Shown: one piece after another, positions 26,651 through 36,121 of the stretch
How the letters are laid out: every line of letters begins with the position of its first letter
Numbering within the stretch: position 1 is the stretch's first letter
Position numbers and translations under genes: made by a program
Notes under the pieces: model-generated
The model's database searches: none
What the model was told of the DNA's origin: nothing
Seen by the model: the letters and a program-made list of their open reading frames with translations, nothing else
Assembly: GCA_022729735.1 (NCBI GenBank)
Contig: DZAY01000003.1
Location: 1-64,000, forward strand
DNA: 64,000 nucleotides
DNA from: Helicobacter cetorum
Lineage (GTDB): Bacteria > Campylobacterota > Campylobacteria > Campylobacterales > DZAY01
Reading direction: 5' to 3'

Positions 26651-27141
26651 ATTATGTTCAAAATGGTGGTTTGCCAGTTGTTTTAACAACTGTTGATAAA
26701 CTTATAAATTGGGGTAGAAGTAACTCTCTTTGGGCTTTAACTTATGGTTTGGCTTGTTGTGCTATTGAAATGATGGCAAGTGGAGCAGGAAGATTTGATT
26801 TCGATAGATTTGGAACAATTTTTAGAGCAAGTCCAAGACAAGCAGAAGTTATGGTGGTTGCTGGAACTCTAACTAAAAAACATGCTGAATTTATTAGAAG
26901 ACTTTATGACCAAATGGCAGAACCAAAATGGGTAATATCTATGGGAAGTTGTGCAAATACAGGTGGAATGTTTAACACTTATGCAACAGTTCAAGGTGCA
27001 GATAGAGTAATTCCTGTGGATATATATCTTCCTGGATGTGCTCCAAGACCAGAAACTTTGCAATATGCAGTTATGATGTTGCAACAAAAAATTAGAAGAG
27101 AGTCAGCTTTTTCAAGACTAAAACCAAAAAGGCTTGTGTAA
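26632..27141 (+). CDS. nuoB: Complex I subunit B
   Basis: Peripheral-arm subunit carrying terminal iron-sulfur cluster N2 next to the quinone site. Cluster ligands are visible as the adjacent Cys pair in [10 protein letters not shown], then Cys in [10 protein letters not shown] and in [11 protein letters not shown] start at ATG 26632 ([10 protein letters not shown]), because AGGGAG lies about nine bases upstream; the ORF track start at 26611 adds seven extra residues. Its length is then 169. Confidence 0.96.
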   Translation: MAQHKVNYVQNGGLPVVLTTVDKLINWGRSNSLWALTYGLACCAIEMMASGAGRFDFDRFGTIFRASPRQAEVMVVAGTLTKKHAEFIRRLYDQMAEPKWVISMGSCANTGGMFNTYATVQGADRVIPVDIYLPGCAPRPETLQYAVMMLQQKIRRESAFSRLKPKRLV

Positions 27142-27941
27142 TGAGAGAGTATAAACCAAAAGATAATGTTCAAGCAAAAGCTTACTACACAGATAGATTT
27201 TGGGTACCAGAAAAGTTTCCAAAAATAGCAGTTGAAAGTGATGAAATTTTTTTAGCAGATTTAGAAGCTCTAAAATCAAATTTTGAAGTTTTAGATTCAT
27301 ATATTCAAGGTGAGAATTTATTAGTTACAATAAATGCAAAAGATAATAAACAGGTTGTAGAGTTTTTGAAAAATCGCTCTTATGACTGTTTGAGCGAAAT
27401 TAGTGCCGTTGATTGGTTAGCTCAAAGTGGGCAGTTTGAAGTCTTTTATCAAATGTTATCTATTTCCAAAGTAAAACGAATTAGAGTTAAATGTTTTATT
27501 AGAGAAAATGAAGCAATTGAGAGTGTTGAGCCTATCTTTAAATCTGCTAATTTTGCAGAGCGAGAAATGTTTGATATGTTTGGAATTGTTGCAAATAACC
27601 ATCCATATATGAAACGAATATTAATGCCAGATGATTGGAGTGGTTATCCACTTAGAAAAACTTATCCTCTTCAAGGCGATGAAGCTGCTCAATGGTATGA
27701 AGTTGATAAAATTTTTGGTAAAGAGTATAGAGATATTATTGGACCAGAAAATAGAGACCCAGCAAGAGTTGATAGATATGATACAGAACGATTTGCAAGA
27801 ATTGGTAAAGAGGTGCCATTTGGTAGCGAACCATTAGCAGATGACAAAACAACAGCTATCAAATATCAAGAAGAGAGTGGTGTTCTATTAATTGAAAAAT
27901 TTGACCCAAAAACTTCTAAACAGTTAGAAGAAAGAAAGTAA
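27141..27941 (+). CDS. nuoC: Complex I subunit C
   Basis: 30-kDa peripheral subunit that shapes the connection between electron chain and quinone site. The C-terminal signature AEREMFDMFGIVANNHPYMKRILMPDDWSGYPLRKTYPL is intact (about residues 133-175). An N-terminal extension (REYKPKDNVQAKAYYTDRFW) is as in other Campylobacterota. The gene is not fused to nuoD, unlike in E. coli. ATG overlaps the nuoB TAA by one base. Confidence 0.95.
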   Translation: MREYKPKDNVQAKAYYTDRFWVPEKFPKIAVESDEIFLADLEALKSNFEVLDSYIQGENLLVTINAKDNKQVVEFLKNRSYDCLSEISAVDWLAQSGQFEVFYQMLSISKVKRIRVKCFIRENEAIESVEPIFKSANFAEREMFDMFGIVANNHPYMKRILMPDDWSGYPLRKTYPLQGDEAAQWYEVDKIFGKEYRDIIGPENRDPARVDRYDTERFARIGKEVPFGSEPLADDKTTAIKYQEESGVLLIEKFDPKTSKQLEERK

Positions 27942-27954
27942 AAGGTAGTTTAAT

Positions 27955-29181
27955 ATGCAAACAAAAAATAGATTAAACCCGTTTTTTGAAAATATCTCTT
28001 TTGATAGAGTTGATAACCATATGATTGTAAATTTTGGTCCTCAACATCCATCAGCTCACGGACAGTTGAGATTAGTATTGCAACTTGATGGTGAAAAAGT
28101 TGTAAAAGCACTTCCAGATATTGGATATCTTCATAGAGGTATGGAGAAGATGGCAGAAAATATGATTTATAATGAGTTTTTGCCAACAACAGATAGAATG
28201 GATTATATTGCAGCAACTTCAAATAATTATGCTTTTGCATTAGCAGTTGAAAAGTTAATAGGAGTTGAAGCTCCACGAAGAGCAAAAGTAATTAGAACAA
28301 TGCTTTTAGAGCTTAATCGAATAATTTCTCACCTCTTTTTCTTAGCAACTCATGCTTTAGATGTTGGAGCTATGAGTGTATTTTTATACTGCTTTAGAGA
28401 GAGAGAGTTTGCTATGGATTTAATGGAAGATTATTGTGGAGCAAGACTTACACATTCAGCGGTTAGAATTGGTGGAGTTCCTCTTGATTTACCAGATGGT
28501 TGGCTTGCAAAACTAAAAAAATTCTTAGATGATATGCCAGCTCAAATAGATATTTATGAAGGGCTACTTACAGAAAATAGAATTTGGAGAATGCGACTTG
28601 AAGGAGTTGGAGTATTACCACCTGAAGAAGCAAAGAGTTGGGGTTGTAGTGGAGTAATGGTTAGAGGTAGTGGCATTGCTTGGGATATTCGAAAAGAAGA
28701 GCCTTATGAGCTTTATGATGAACTTCAGTTTGATGTTCCTATTTCAAATCTATGTGATAGTTATGGTAGATATTTACTCTATATTGAAGAGATGCGACAA
28801 AGTGTAAATATAATTCATCAACTATTTAAAATGTATGAAGAGAGTTCGCCAGAAATAATGGCACACTCACCAAAATATATATCAGCACCAAAAGAGCAAA
28901 TGATGACTCAAAACTACTCATTGATGCAACATTTTGTGCTTGTTACTCAAGGAATGAGACCGCCAGTTGGTGAAATTTATGTTCCAACAGAGTCTCCAAA
29001 AGGGGAGTTAGGATTTTATATAAACTCTATTGGAGAACCATATCCATATAGATTAAAGGTTAGAGCACCAAGTTTTTATCATACAGGTATTTTACAACAT
29101 ATGTTAGTTGGGCAATATTTAGCAGATGTTGTTACAATTATTGGTAGCACAAATATTGTTTTTGGTGAAGTTGATAGATAG
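27955..29181 (+). CDS. nuoD: Complex I subunit D
   Basis: 49-kDa subunit that forms the quinone pocket together with NuoB. Recognisable blocks are [49 protein letters not shown] and RLEGVGVLP; the C-terminal [11 protein letters not shown] and [14 protein letters not shown] are complete. The conserved His of GPQHPSAHG and Tyr of [12 protein letters not shown] are present, so quinone chemistry should be intact. 408 residues is typical. Confidence 0.96.
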   Translation: MQTKNRLNPFFENISFDRVDNHMIVNFGPQHPSAHGQLRLVLQLDGEKVVKALPDIGYLHRGMEKMAENMIYNEFLPTTDRMDYIAATSNNYAFALAVEKLIGVEAPRRAKVIRTMLLELNRIISHLFFLATHALDVGAMSVFLYCFREREFAMDLMEDYCGARLTHSAVRIGGVPLDLPDGWLAKLKKFLDDMPAQIDIYEGLLTENRIWRMRLEGVGVLPPEEAKSWGCSGVMVRGSGIAWDIRKEEPYELYDELQFDVPISNLCDSYGRYLLYIEEMRQSVNIIHQLFKMYEESSPEIMAHSPKYISAPKEQMMTQNYSLMQHFVLVTQGMRPPVGEIYVPTESPKGELGFYINSIGEPYPYRLKVRAPSFYHTGILQHMLVGQYLADVVTIIGSTNIVFGEVDR

Positions 29182-29189
29182 GAGTTTAT

Positions 29190-29423
29190 ATGCAAAGATT
29201 TGATTTAAGACATCTAAAAGATAATTTTTATAATAGAATGGTTGAGCTTTTAGAAAAAGATACAAAACCAAATGAGGTTGCGATTTTTCTATTTGAAATA
29301 GGCGATTTTTCACCAGTTCAAAAGAGTGCTGATATTATAAAAGAGAATAGACATGAGTTAATGAACTCTCTTAAATATAATGAAGTTGATTGGACAGTAG
29401 TAGTTAAGAGGAGAGCAGATTGA
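29190..29423 (+). CDS. Short NuoE-like protein of Campylobacterota type
   Basis: A 77-residue protein at the place of nuoE. It lacks the thioredoxin fold and the four Cys that hold the [2Fe-2S] cluster N1a of normal NuoE, and has no Cys at all. The pattern RFDLRHLKDNFYNRMVELLE, EVAIFLFEIGDFSPVQKSAD and YNEVDWTVVVKR resembles the small protein annotated in this slot in Campylobacter. It is coupled to the next gene by a four-base overlap. It is presumably an adaptor of the altered electron-input module. Confidence 0.8.
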   Translation: MQRFDLRHLKDNFYNRMVELLEKDTKPNEVAIFLFEIGDFSPVQKSADIIKENRHELMNSLKYNEVDWTVVVKRRAD

Positions 29424-31426
29424 GTAGAGTCTATTTTTCCACTTGGCAGGGTGAGTTAATTGATAATAGAGGTAAAAAAGAGGATGAATTTGTAAAATCT
29501 GCTTTCCATTTTCCATTTGATTACTCTAAAAATCAAAGCTCATTGGCATTTATTGGGTGGAATGGCTTTGCTATTTTTAGTGAAGATATTGATATTGTAA
29601 AACTTGCTTTAGAGTATGCTAAGCAATATCAAATCTACTCTGAAGCTTGTGGAAGATGTGCTCCAGGGAGATGGGGTGGTAGAATTTTATTTGATATACT
29701 TGATAAAATTGCAAGAGGTGAAGGTGATTTAGCTGATTTAAAACAGTTAAAAGAGACATCGCAAACTATGCAACTCACAAGTAAATGTGAAATAGGTAAA
29801 AGTGTGCCGACACCTATTTTATCAATGTTAGAATATTTTGAAGATAGATTTTTAGAGTTAATCAATAACAAAAAAAGCTCACCACAATATAATAGTGATA
29901 TAAATTATATTGCAAAAGTAACTGCTCCATGTATGGATGTTTGTCCAGCACATGTTGATATTCCAGCATATATTGAAGGTGTTAGAGATTTAAGATTTGA
30001 TGACTCACTAAAATCTACAAGACAAACTATGCCACTATCTCATACTTGTGGTAGAGTCTGTCCTCATCCTTGTGAAAATGCTTGTAGAAGAGCAAATTTA
30101 GATTCTCCAATTGCAATTATGGAGCTAAAGCGAATTGGAGCTGATTATGAGAGTGATCATAATTTAGAGTGGTTTCATCCAATTGAGCCAAAACCTAAAA
30201 ATGCAAAAAGAGTGGCAATTATTGGAGCAGGTCCAGCAGGACTTACAGGTGCTTATTACCTTGGAGTTGAGGGAGTGAGTTGTGATGTTTATGAAGAGCT
30301 ACCAGTTTTAGGTGGTGAAGTCACTGTTGGAGTTCCAGAATATAGAATGCCATTTGATAAATATAGTAGAGATATAGAGTTAGTTAGAAGTGTTGGAACA
30401 AATTTTATAACTAATACAAAAGTAACTGCTGATATGATGAGAGAGTTTGAAAAAAATTATGATGCAATTTTAGTAGCAACAGGCACAAGGCTTTCTAAAA
30501 AAATTAGAGCAAAAAATGAGCGAAAAGAGATAAAAGGTTATTGGCCAGCTATCCCATATTTAGATGAGATAAATCTATATGTAAAATTTGGAATTGGAAA
30601 ACCAGTTGATTTAAGTGGTAAAACTTTAGTTTGTGTTGGTGGTGGATTTACTTCAATGGATGTTGTTAGATGTGCAATTAGAGCTAATGCAAAAAAAGTG
30701 GTAATGTTATATCGAAGAGATGAAAAAACTATCATTGGAAATACATCTTATGAAGAGTATCACGAAGCAGTTGAAGAAGGAGTTGAGTTTATATTCCATT
30801 CGGCAGTAGAAGAGATTATTACAGATGAAGCAGATAATTTAATATCACTAAAAGTTAATAGATTTGAACTTCAAGCAGACCCAAATGGTGGAAAACCTCA
30901 ATTAGTTCAAGTTGCTGATGGAGACTTTTTTATTGAATGCGACTATTTAGTTCCAGCAGTATCACAAGATGCTGACCTTTCACTACTACCAAGTGAGTGG
31001 AGTATTGAAATGACAAGTTGGAACACAATCAAAACAGATGGTAAAACATATATGACAAATAGACATGGAATTTTTGCTGCTGGTGATTGTGAATATGGAC
31101 CTATGACAATTGTAAATGCTGTTGGACAAGCAAAAAGAGCTGCTTCTGTAATTAGTAGATATGTGCATACAAAAGAGATTAGTTTAACTCATGATGAAAT
31201 CATGGAAGACCATTTAAGAAAATTAAAAGTTTATGATAAAAAAGAGAACATCAGTGGTTGGATGAAAGGTTTAGAGCGAGAAGTGAGTGAAAAACTTGAT
31301 GTTGATATTAGAAAGTTTAATAACGAAGAGGTAAATTTTGGCTTTACTCAAGAACAAGCAATAGCAGAAGCTGAAAGATGTATGAGATGCTACTATATCG
31401 CAATGGTTGCTACAAAGGATGCATAA
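29420..31426 (+). CDS. NuoF-like / GltD-like fusion in the complex I operon
   Basis: Residues 1-150 resemble only the C-terminal iron-sulfur end of NuoF, with CGRCAPGRWGGRILFD and KCEIG; the FMN- and NADH-binding domain is absent. Residues about 155-650 are a GltD-type oxidoreductase: iron-sulfur region CMDVCPAHVDIP and CGRVCPHPCENAC, an FAD site VAIIGAGPAGLTGAYY, a second nucleotide site VCVGGGFTSMDVVRC and the C-terminal GIFAAGDCEYGPMTIVNAVGQAKRAA. This module would let NAD(P)H or another donor feed electrons, replacing normal NuoF. TTG start overlaps the previous stop. Confidence 0.85.
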   Translation: MSRVYFSTWQGELIDNRGKKEDEFVKSAFHFPFDYSKNQSSLAFIGWNGFAIFSEDIDIVKLALEYAKQYQIYSEACGRCAPGRWGGRILFDILDKIARGEGDLADLKQLKETSQTMQLTSKCEIGKSVPTPILSMLEYFEDRFLELINNKKSSPQYNSDINYIAKVTAPCMDVCPAHVDIPAYIEGVRDLRFDDSLKSTRQTMPLSHTCGRVCPHPCENACRRANLDSPIAIMELKRIGADYESDHNLEWFHPIEPKPKNAKRVAIIGAGPAGLTGAYYLGVEGVSCDVYEELPVLGGEVTVGVPEYRMPFDKYSRDIELVRSVGTNFITNTKVTADMMREFEKNYDAILVATGTRLSKKIRAKNERKEIKGYWPAIPYLDEINLYVKFGIGKPVDLSGKTLVCVGGGFTSMDVVRCAIRANAKKVVMLYRRDEKTIIGNTSYEEYHEAVEEGVEFIFHSAVEEIITDEADNLISLKVNRFELQADPNGGKPQLVQVADGDFFIECDYLVPAVSQDADLSLLPSEWSIEMTSWNTIKTDGKTYMTNRHGIFAAGDCEYGPMTIVNAVGQAKRAASVISRYVHTKEISLTHDEIMEDHLRKLKVYDKKENISGWMKGLEREVSEKLDVDIRKFNNEEVNFGFTQEQAIAEAERCMRCYYIAMVATKDA

Positions 31427-33682
31427 ATGGTAACTTATTTTATTGATGGAATAGAGGTTAAAGCTCAAAAAAGTGAGACAATATTACAAGTAGCAAGAAG
31501 ATATGGTATTTATATTCCAACAATGTGTTATCTAACTAAAACAAAACCGATAGCATCTTGTAGATTATGTGTTGTTGAAATTGAAGGAAGTAGCGGTTTT
31601 GTGCTTAGTTGCCAAACACCAGCAGTTAATGGAACAAAAGTTATAACAAACTCCATTGAATTAAAACGACATAGAACAAACATTATGAAACTTTATAATG
31701 TAAATCACCCTTTAGAGTGTGGAGTTTGTGATAAAAGTGGATATTGTGATTTGCAAAATAAAACTTTGGAGTTTGAGCTATCTTCTCAAGAGTTTAGTGC
31801 AAAAGAGCAAAAAAGAGATATTAAAAAGTATCAATTTTTAAACTACGACCCAAATTTATGTATATTATGTGAAAAGTGTGTCCATACTTGTAATGAAATT
31901 ATTGGAGATGATGCAATTACTATTAGTTATGGTGGATATAAGTCTGCTATTGTCCCAAAAAATTCTGATGAACTTGATTGCACAAATTGTGGTGAATGTA
32001 TATCAGTTTGTCCAGTTGGTGCATTAGTAAGTAGCGATTTTCAATACAAATCAAATGCTTGGGAGCTTAATAAAATACCAGCGAGTTGTTCTCATTGTAG
32101 CTCTTTGTGTGCTATAAATTATGATGTTAAAACTATAACTCAAAATGGAAAATCGCTGAAAAAAATATTTAGAGTAACAAATGAGTATGAGTATAATAGT
32201 ATATGTGGAGCAGGTAGATTTGGATTTGATTTTGAAAATAGAGCTGGATATAAAGAAGAAGATTTAAAAAAAGTTATAAGCGAGTTTCAAAAAGCTGACA
32301 CGATTAAATTTAGTTCATATATCACAAATGAAGAAGCTCTTATTCTTCAAAATTTAAAAAAACTTTATGGTTATAGATTGATAAATTCCGAAGCTAAAAG
32401 ATATCAAGAGTTTTTAAATAATTACTCTAAAATTAGTGGAAAATCACTATATAGTGCGAGTTTAGATGATATTAAAGAGAGTGATTTTATTATAGTTGTA
32501 GGTTCTATGATAAAGAGTGATAATCCCGTAGCAAGATATGCTTTGACTGTTGCTTCTAAGCAAAAAAGAGCAGAAATTATCTATATGCATCCAATTGATG
32601 ATGAGTTGCTTAAAAATGTATATACAAAACATATCAAATATGAGGTTGGAACTGAAGAGGGAGTAGTTGCTATGGTTGCTAACTCTTTTATTGGTAGTGT
32701 AGATAGTGAAGCTATAAAAAAATATTTAAGTGGTTTAGATATTGGATATATTTCGGCTGAATCTAATGTTGGCGAAGAAGAAATTTTAGACTTGGTTAAA
32801 CGATTTAAGCGAAAGAAAAAGCCAACTATAATTATTGGTGAAGATATTATATCTCATAAAAGAGCTAATAATATAGCAAAATTAGTAGCTCTTTTGGAGC
32901 GATATGCTAACTTTAAGACTTTAATAGTTCCACCAAAAACAAACTCACTTGGAGTTGCTCTGATTTGTGATTTAGATAATGAGTGTGGAAATTACACTAT
33001 TGGATACAATAGTGATGGCAACTTTACACTTAGTAGCTTAGGTGATGGAGATTTTAATATTCCTGCTCTCAATCAACAAGAAGGGACTTTTGTAAATATT
33101 AATAAAAGAGTAGTTCCTACAAATGTTGCAATAAGTCATAATGGATATTCTCTAAATGATATAGCAAATCTACTTGGATTAGATAAAAAATATACTATTG
33201 ATTACACAAAAGAGCTACCTTTAGCAAAAGGGTTTAAAAGTGAAGAGTTTGATAATTTAAAAAATAGAATTGACTCTTTGGTTGATGAGCGAGGTTATGA
33301 GTTAAGCTCTTTGACAATCGAATTAGAAGATATATTAGAAGAAATTGAGGATTTACCAACATTCAATGGTTTGGTTGTATATAACTCTAATCCAATATTG
33401 CAATTTAATAGTTTTACAAATAAGACTAAGCAGTTAAATGCAAAACCTATTTTAGAAGGTTCAAAACAGTTTGCAATAGGTGCAAAAATTGGAGATGGTG
33501 ATAAGGTAGAACTATTAATTGATGGAAGATTATTTAAGCGAGTGTTTAAAATTGATACAAAATTAAAAGGTATGATAGGTATAAATCCAACCTTTGATAT
33601 GAGCTTAAGTGACGATTTGGTATCCTCAACCTATAAGTATAAACAAGTAAAAATCCAAAAAGTGGTAGAGGGAAATGAATAA
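31427..33682 (+). CDS. nuoG: Complex I subunit G, first copy
   Basis: Large iron-sulfur subunit of the peripheral arm. N-terminal [2Fe-2S] Cys are at residues 34, 45, 48 and 62; the His-Cys3 motif reads HPLECGVCDKSGYC; two [4Fe-4S] motifs are CILCEKCVHTC and CTNCGECISVCP. A third, molybdopterin-oxidoreductase-type motif CSHCSSLC plus a Cys in NSICGAGRFGFD suggests cluster N7. The C-terminal region (about 250-751) follows the molybdopterin oxidoreductase fold. The ATG follows the fusion gene's stop directly, and the gene overlaps the second nuoG by eight bases. Confidence 0.93.
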   Translation: MVTYFIDGIEVKAQKSETILQVARRYGIYIPTMCYLTKTKPIASCRLCVVEIEGSSGFVLSCQTPAVNGTKVITNSIELKRHRTNIMKLYNVNHPLECGVCDKSGYCDLQNKTLEFELSSQEFSAKEQKRDIKKYQFLNYDPNLCILCEKCVHTCNEIIGDDAITISYGGYKSAIVPKNSDELDCTNCGECISVCPVGALVSSDFQYKSNAWELNKIPASCSHCSSLCAINYDVKTITQNGKSLKKIFRVTNEYEYNSICGAGRFGFDFENRAGYKEEDLKKVISEFQKADTIKFSSYITNEEALILQNLKKLYGYRLINSEAKRYQEFLNNYSKISGKSLYSASLDDIKESDFIIVVGSMIKSDNPVARYALTVASKQKRAEIIYMHPIDDELLKNVYTKHIKYEVGTEEGVVAMVANSFIGSVDSEAIKKYLSGLDIGYISAESNVGEEEILDLVKRFKRKKKPTIIIGEDIISHKRANNIAKLVALLERYANFKTLIVPPKTNSLGVALICDLDNECGNYTIGYNSDGNFTLSSLGDGDFNIPALNQQEGTFVNINKRVVPTNVAISHNGYSLNDIANLLGLDKKYTIDYTKELPLAKGFKSEEFDNLKNRIDSLVDERGYELSSLTIELEDILEEIEDLPTFNGLVVYNSNPILQFNSFTNKTKQLNAKPILEGSKQFAIGAKIGDGDKVELLIDGRLFKRVFKIDTKLKGMIGINPTFDMSLSDDLVSSTYKYKQVKIQKVVEGNE

Positions 33683-36119
33683 AATAAGTATAACTATTGA
33701 TGGACAGAGTGTAGAAGCAATAGAAGGAGAGTATATATTAGATGTTGCAAGAGCTAATAATATTTTTATTCCCGCTATTTGTTACTTAACAAGGTGTTCG
33801 CCAACTTTGGCTTGTAGATTGTGTTTAATTGATGTAGATGGAAAACAAGCTTATGCTTGTAATGCAAAAGCAAAAGCTGGACAAACTGTTTTAACGGTTA
33901 CAGAAAATATTTTAAAAGAGCGAAGAGCTATAATGGAGGTTTATGATATAAATCATCCATTAGAGTGTGGTGTTTGTGACCAAAGTGGAGAGTGTGAATT
34001 GCAAAACTACACATTAGAAATTGGTGTTGATTCTCAAACCTACTCTATAAAAGATACACATAAAGTGGCAAAGGATTGGGGATTAATCCATTATGACCCA
34101 TCTTTATGTATTGTGTGTGAGAGATGTATTACTGTTTGTAAAGATATGATAGGTGATAGTGCATTAAAAACTATGCCACGAGGTGGAGTTGAATTAGATG
34201 CTTCACTAAAAGAGACTATGCCAAAAGATGCATATTCTATGTGGAATAAGCTGAATAAATCAATCATTGGACTTAGCTCGGGTGGCGATAAACTTGATTG
34301 CACAAGTTGTGGTGAGTGTATTGCAGTTTGTCCTGTTGGGGCTTTAGTTAGTAGTGACTTTCAGTATAAATCAAATGCTTGGGAACTTAAATCAATTCCA
34401 GCATCGTGTAGCCATTGTAGTTCAGCTTGTCACCTGTATTATGATGTTAAACACACAAGTATCGATAATATTGATAAAAAAATTTATCGTGTAAAAAATG
34501 AGTTTCACTACTCAACTCTTTGTGGAGCTGGAAGATTTGGATTTGATTATGAAAATAGAGTAGCTTCAAAAGATGATAACTTAAATCAAGCAGTGGATGC
34601 TTTTAGAAATGCTGATACAATTAAATTTGACTCATTTATTACAAATGAAGAAGCACTAATTCTTCAAAAACTAAAAGAAAAATTTGGTTATAAATTAATA
34701 AATCATGAAGCTTTACGATTTAAAAACTTTTTGAACTCATACTCAAAAACTTCTGGAAATAGCCTTTATAGTGGAGATTTAAAGAGCATACATAGTAGTA
34801 ATTTTATAGTTTCGCTTGGCTCTATGATAACGACAGATAATCCAAGAGTAAGATATGCCATAAATAATTCATTAACTGTAAATAAAGGTGCATTGCTATA
34901 TTTTCATCCTATTAAAAATAGTTTAGTTGAGGGAATGAGTAAAAATATAGCTACAATTTATCATACTCCAAACTCTGAAGAAGCAGTGCTTTATCTACTA
35001 TTAGAGCTATTTGCTAAAAAAGAGAGTTTGCCAAAAGAGATTAATAGCTATTTAGACTCTCTAAAATATACAAAAGTTAAAAAAGTTGTAGAGAATATTA
35101 GAGAAAAAGTTATTACAAAAACTGTTGATGAAAATGGTGTAGAAAAAGAGGTAGAGAGTTTTGTTCCTAAAAAGATAGAAAAAGATGTAGAAGTTAGTTA
35201 TAGCAAACTATATGATATGCTAAATTTAAAAGATAGCTTTTTAGATGATTTAGAAAAGCTTTTAGCTAAAAAAGATAGCTTTGCTTTAGTTGTTGGAGAA
35301 GATTTAATAACTCATAAAAATTCTGCAAATTTAGCGAAATTAGTTGGAATTTTGGAAAGATGTTCAAATTTTAAAGTTTTAATAATTCCACCAAAAACTA
35401 ACTCTTTGGGTGTATCACTTATTTGTGATTTGGATAGTAAAGGTGGTAAATATAGTATAGGTTATAATGTAGATGCTGACTATAAATTAAGTAGTTTGGG
35501 TGATGGAGATTTTAATATTCCAGCACTGAATCAGCAAGAAGGAACTTTTGTAAATATTGATAAAAGAGTTGTTCCTACAAATGTAGCACTTCCACATAGT
35601 GGTTATACATTAAATGATATTGCTAAAGCTTTAGATATTGATAGAGAATTCACGATAAGCTATACAAAAGAGCTACCTTTAGCAAAAGGGTTTAGAGAAG
35701 TTGAATTTGATATGTTACAAAATAGTTTTGATAATTCTCAAAATGAGAATAGAGGTTATTTGTTAGAAAATTTCAAAACTAATATAGATGATAGTTTAGA
35801 AAATTTTGAAATAACAGATTTAAAAGGGGTTATACTTTATAGCTGTAATCCAATTTTACAATTTAATGAATTTACATATAACTCTAGCCAATTAAAAGAG
35901 GTTTTAAGCTTAGAAGCATCAGAAGAATTTTTAACTAAAAATAGTCTAAGTGAAGGTGATTTGTGTGAGATAAAAATCGAGCAAAATAGTATAACTCTTC
36001 CTATTAGATTAAACAGTAAAATAGGAGGTAATATTGCACTTTTACCAAATTATCACTCAAAAGTAGTTAATCTTATTGATGGTTATAGATTTACAACAGC
36101 AATAATCAAAAAGGTGTAG
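33675..36119 (+). CDS. nuoG: Complex I subunit G, second tandem copy
   Basis: A paralogue of the preceding gene with the same Cys sets: HPLECGVCDQSGEC, CIVCERCITVC, CTSCGECIAVCP, CSHCSSACHLYYD and LCGAGRFGFD. Shared stretches such as DFQYKSNAWEL and GDGDFNIPALNQQEGTFVNI show a tandem duplication. It is longer (814 residues) owing to an insertion of about 30 residues between the two ferredoxin-like motifs and a charged insertion near residue 480 (EVESFVPKKIEKDVE). Both copies look intact, so both may be used. The ATG has GAGGG upstream. Confidence 0.93.
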   Translation: MNKISITIDGQSVEAIEGEYILDVARANNIFIPAICYLTRCSPTLACRLCLIDVDGKQAYACNAKAKAGQTVLTVTENILKERRAIMEVYDINHPLECGVCDQSGECELQNYTLEIGVDSQTYSIKDTHKVAKDWGLIHYDPSLCIVCERCITVCKDMIGDSALKTMPRGGVELDASLKETMPKDAYSMWNKLNKSIIGLSSGGDKLDCTSCGECIAVCPVGALVSSDFQYKSNAWELKSIPASCSHCSSACHLYYDVKHTSIDNIDKKIYRVKNEFHYSTLCGAGRFGFDYENRVASKDDNLNQAVDAFRNADTIKFDSFITNEEALILQKLKEKFGYKLINHEALRFKNFLNSYSKTSGNSLYSGDLKSIHSSNFIVSLGSMITTDNPRVRYAINNSLTVNKGALLYFHPIKNSLVEGMSKNIATIYHTPNSEEAVLYLLLELFAKKESLPKEINSYLDSLKYTKVKKVVENIREKVITKTVDENGVEKEVESFVPKKIEKDVEVSYSKLYDMLNLKDSFLDDLEKLLAKKDSFALVVGEDLITHKNSANLAKLVGILERCSNFKVLIIPPKTNSLGVSLICDLDSKGGKYSIGYNVDADYKLSSLGDGDFNIPALNQQEGTFVNIDKRVVPTNVALPHSGYTLNDIAKALDIDREFTISYTKELPLAKGFREVEFDMLQNSFDNSQNENRGYLLENFKTNIDDSLENFEITDLKGVILYSCNPILQFNEFTYNSSQLKEVLSLEASEEFLTKNSLSEGDLCEIKIEQNSITLPIRLNSKIGGNIALLPNYHSKVVNLIDGYRFTTAIIKKV

Positions 36120-36121
36120 GC

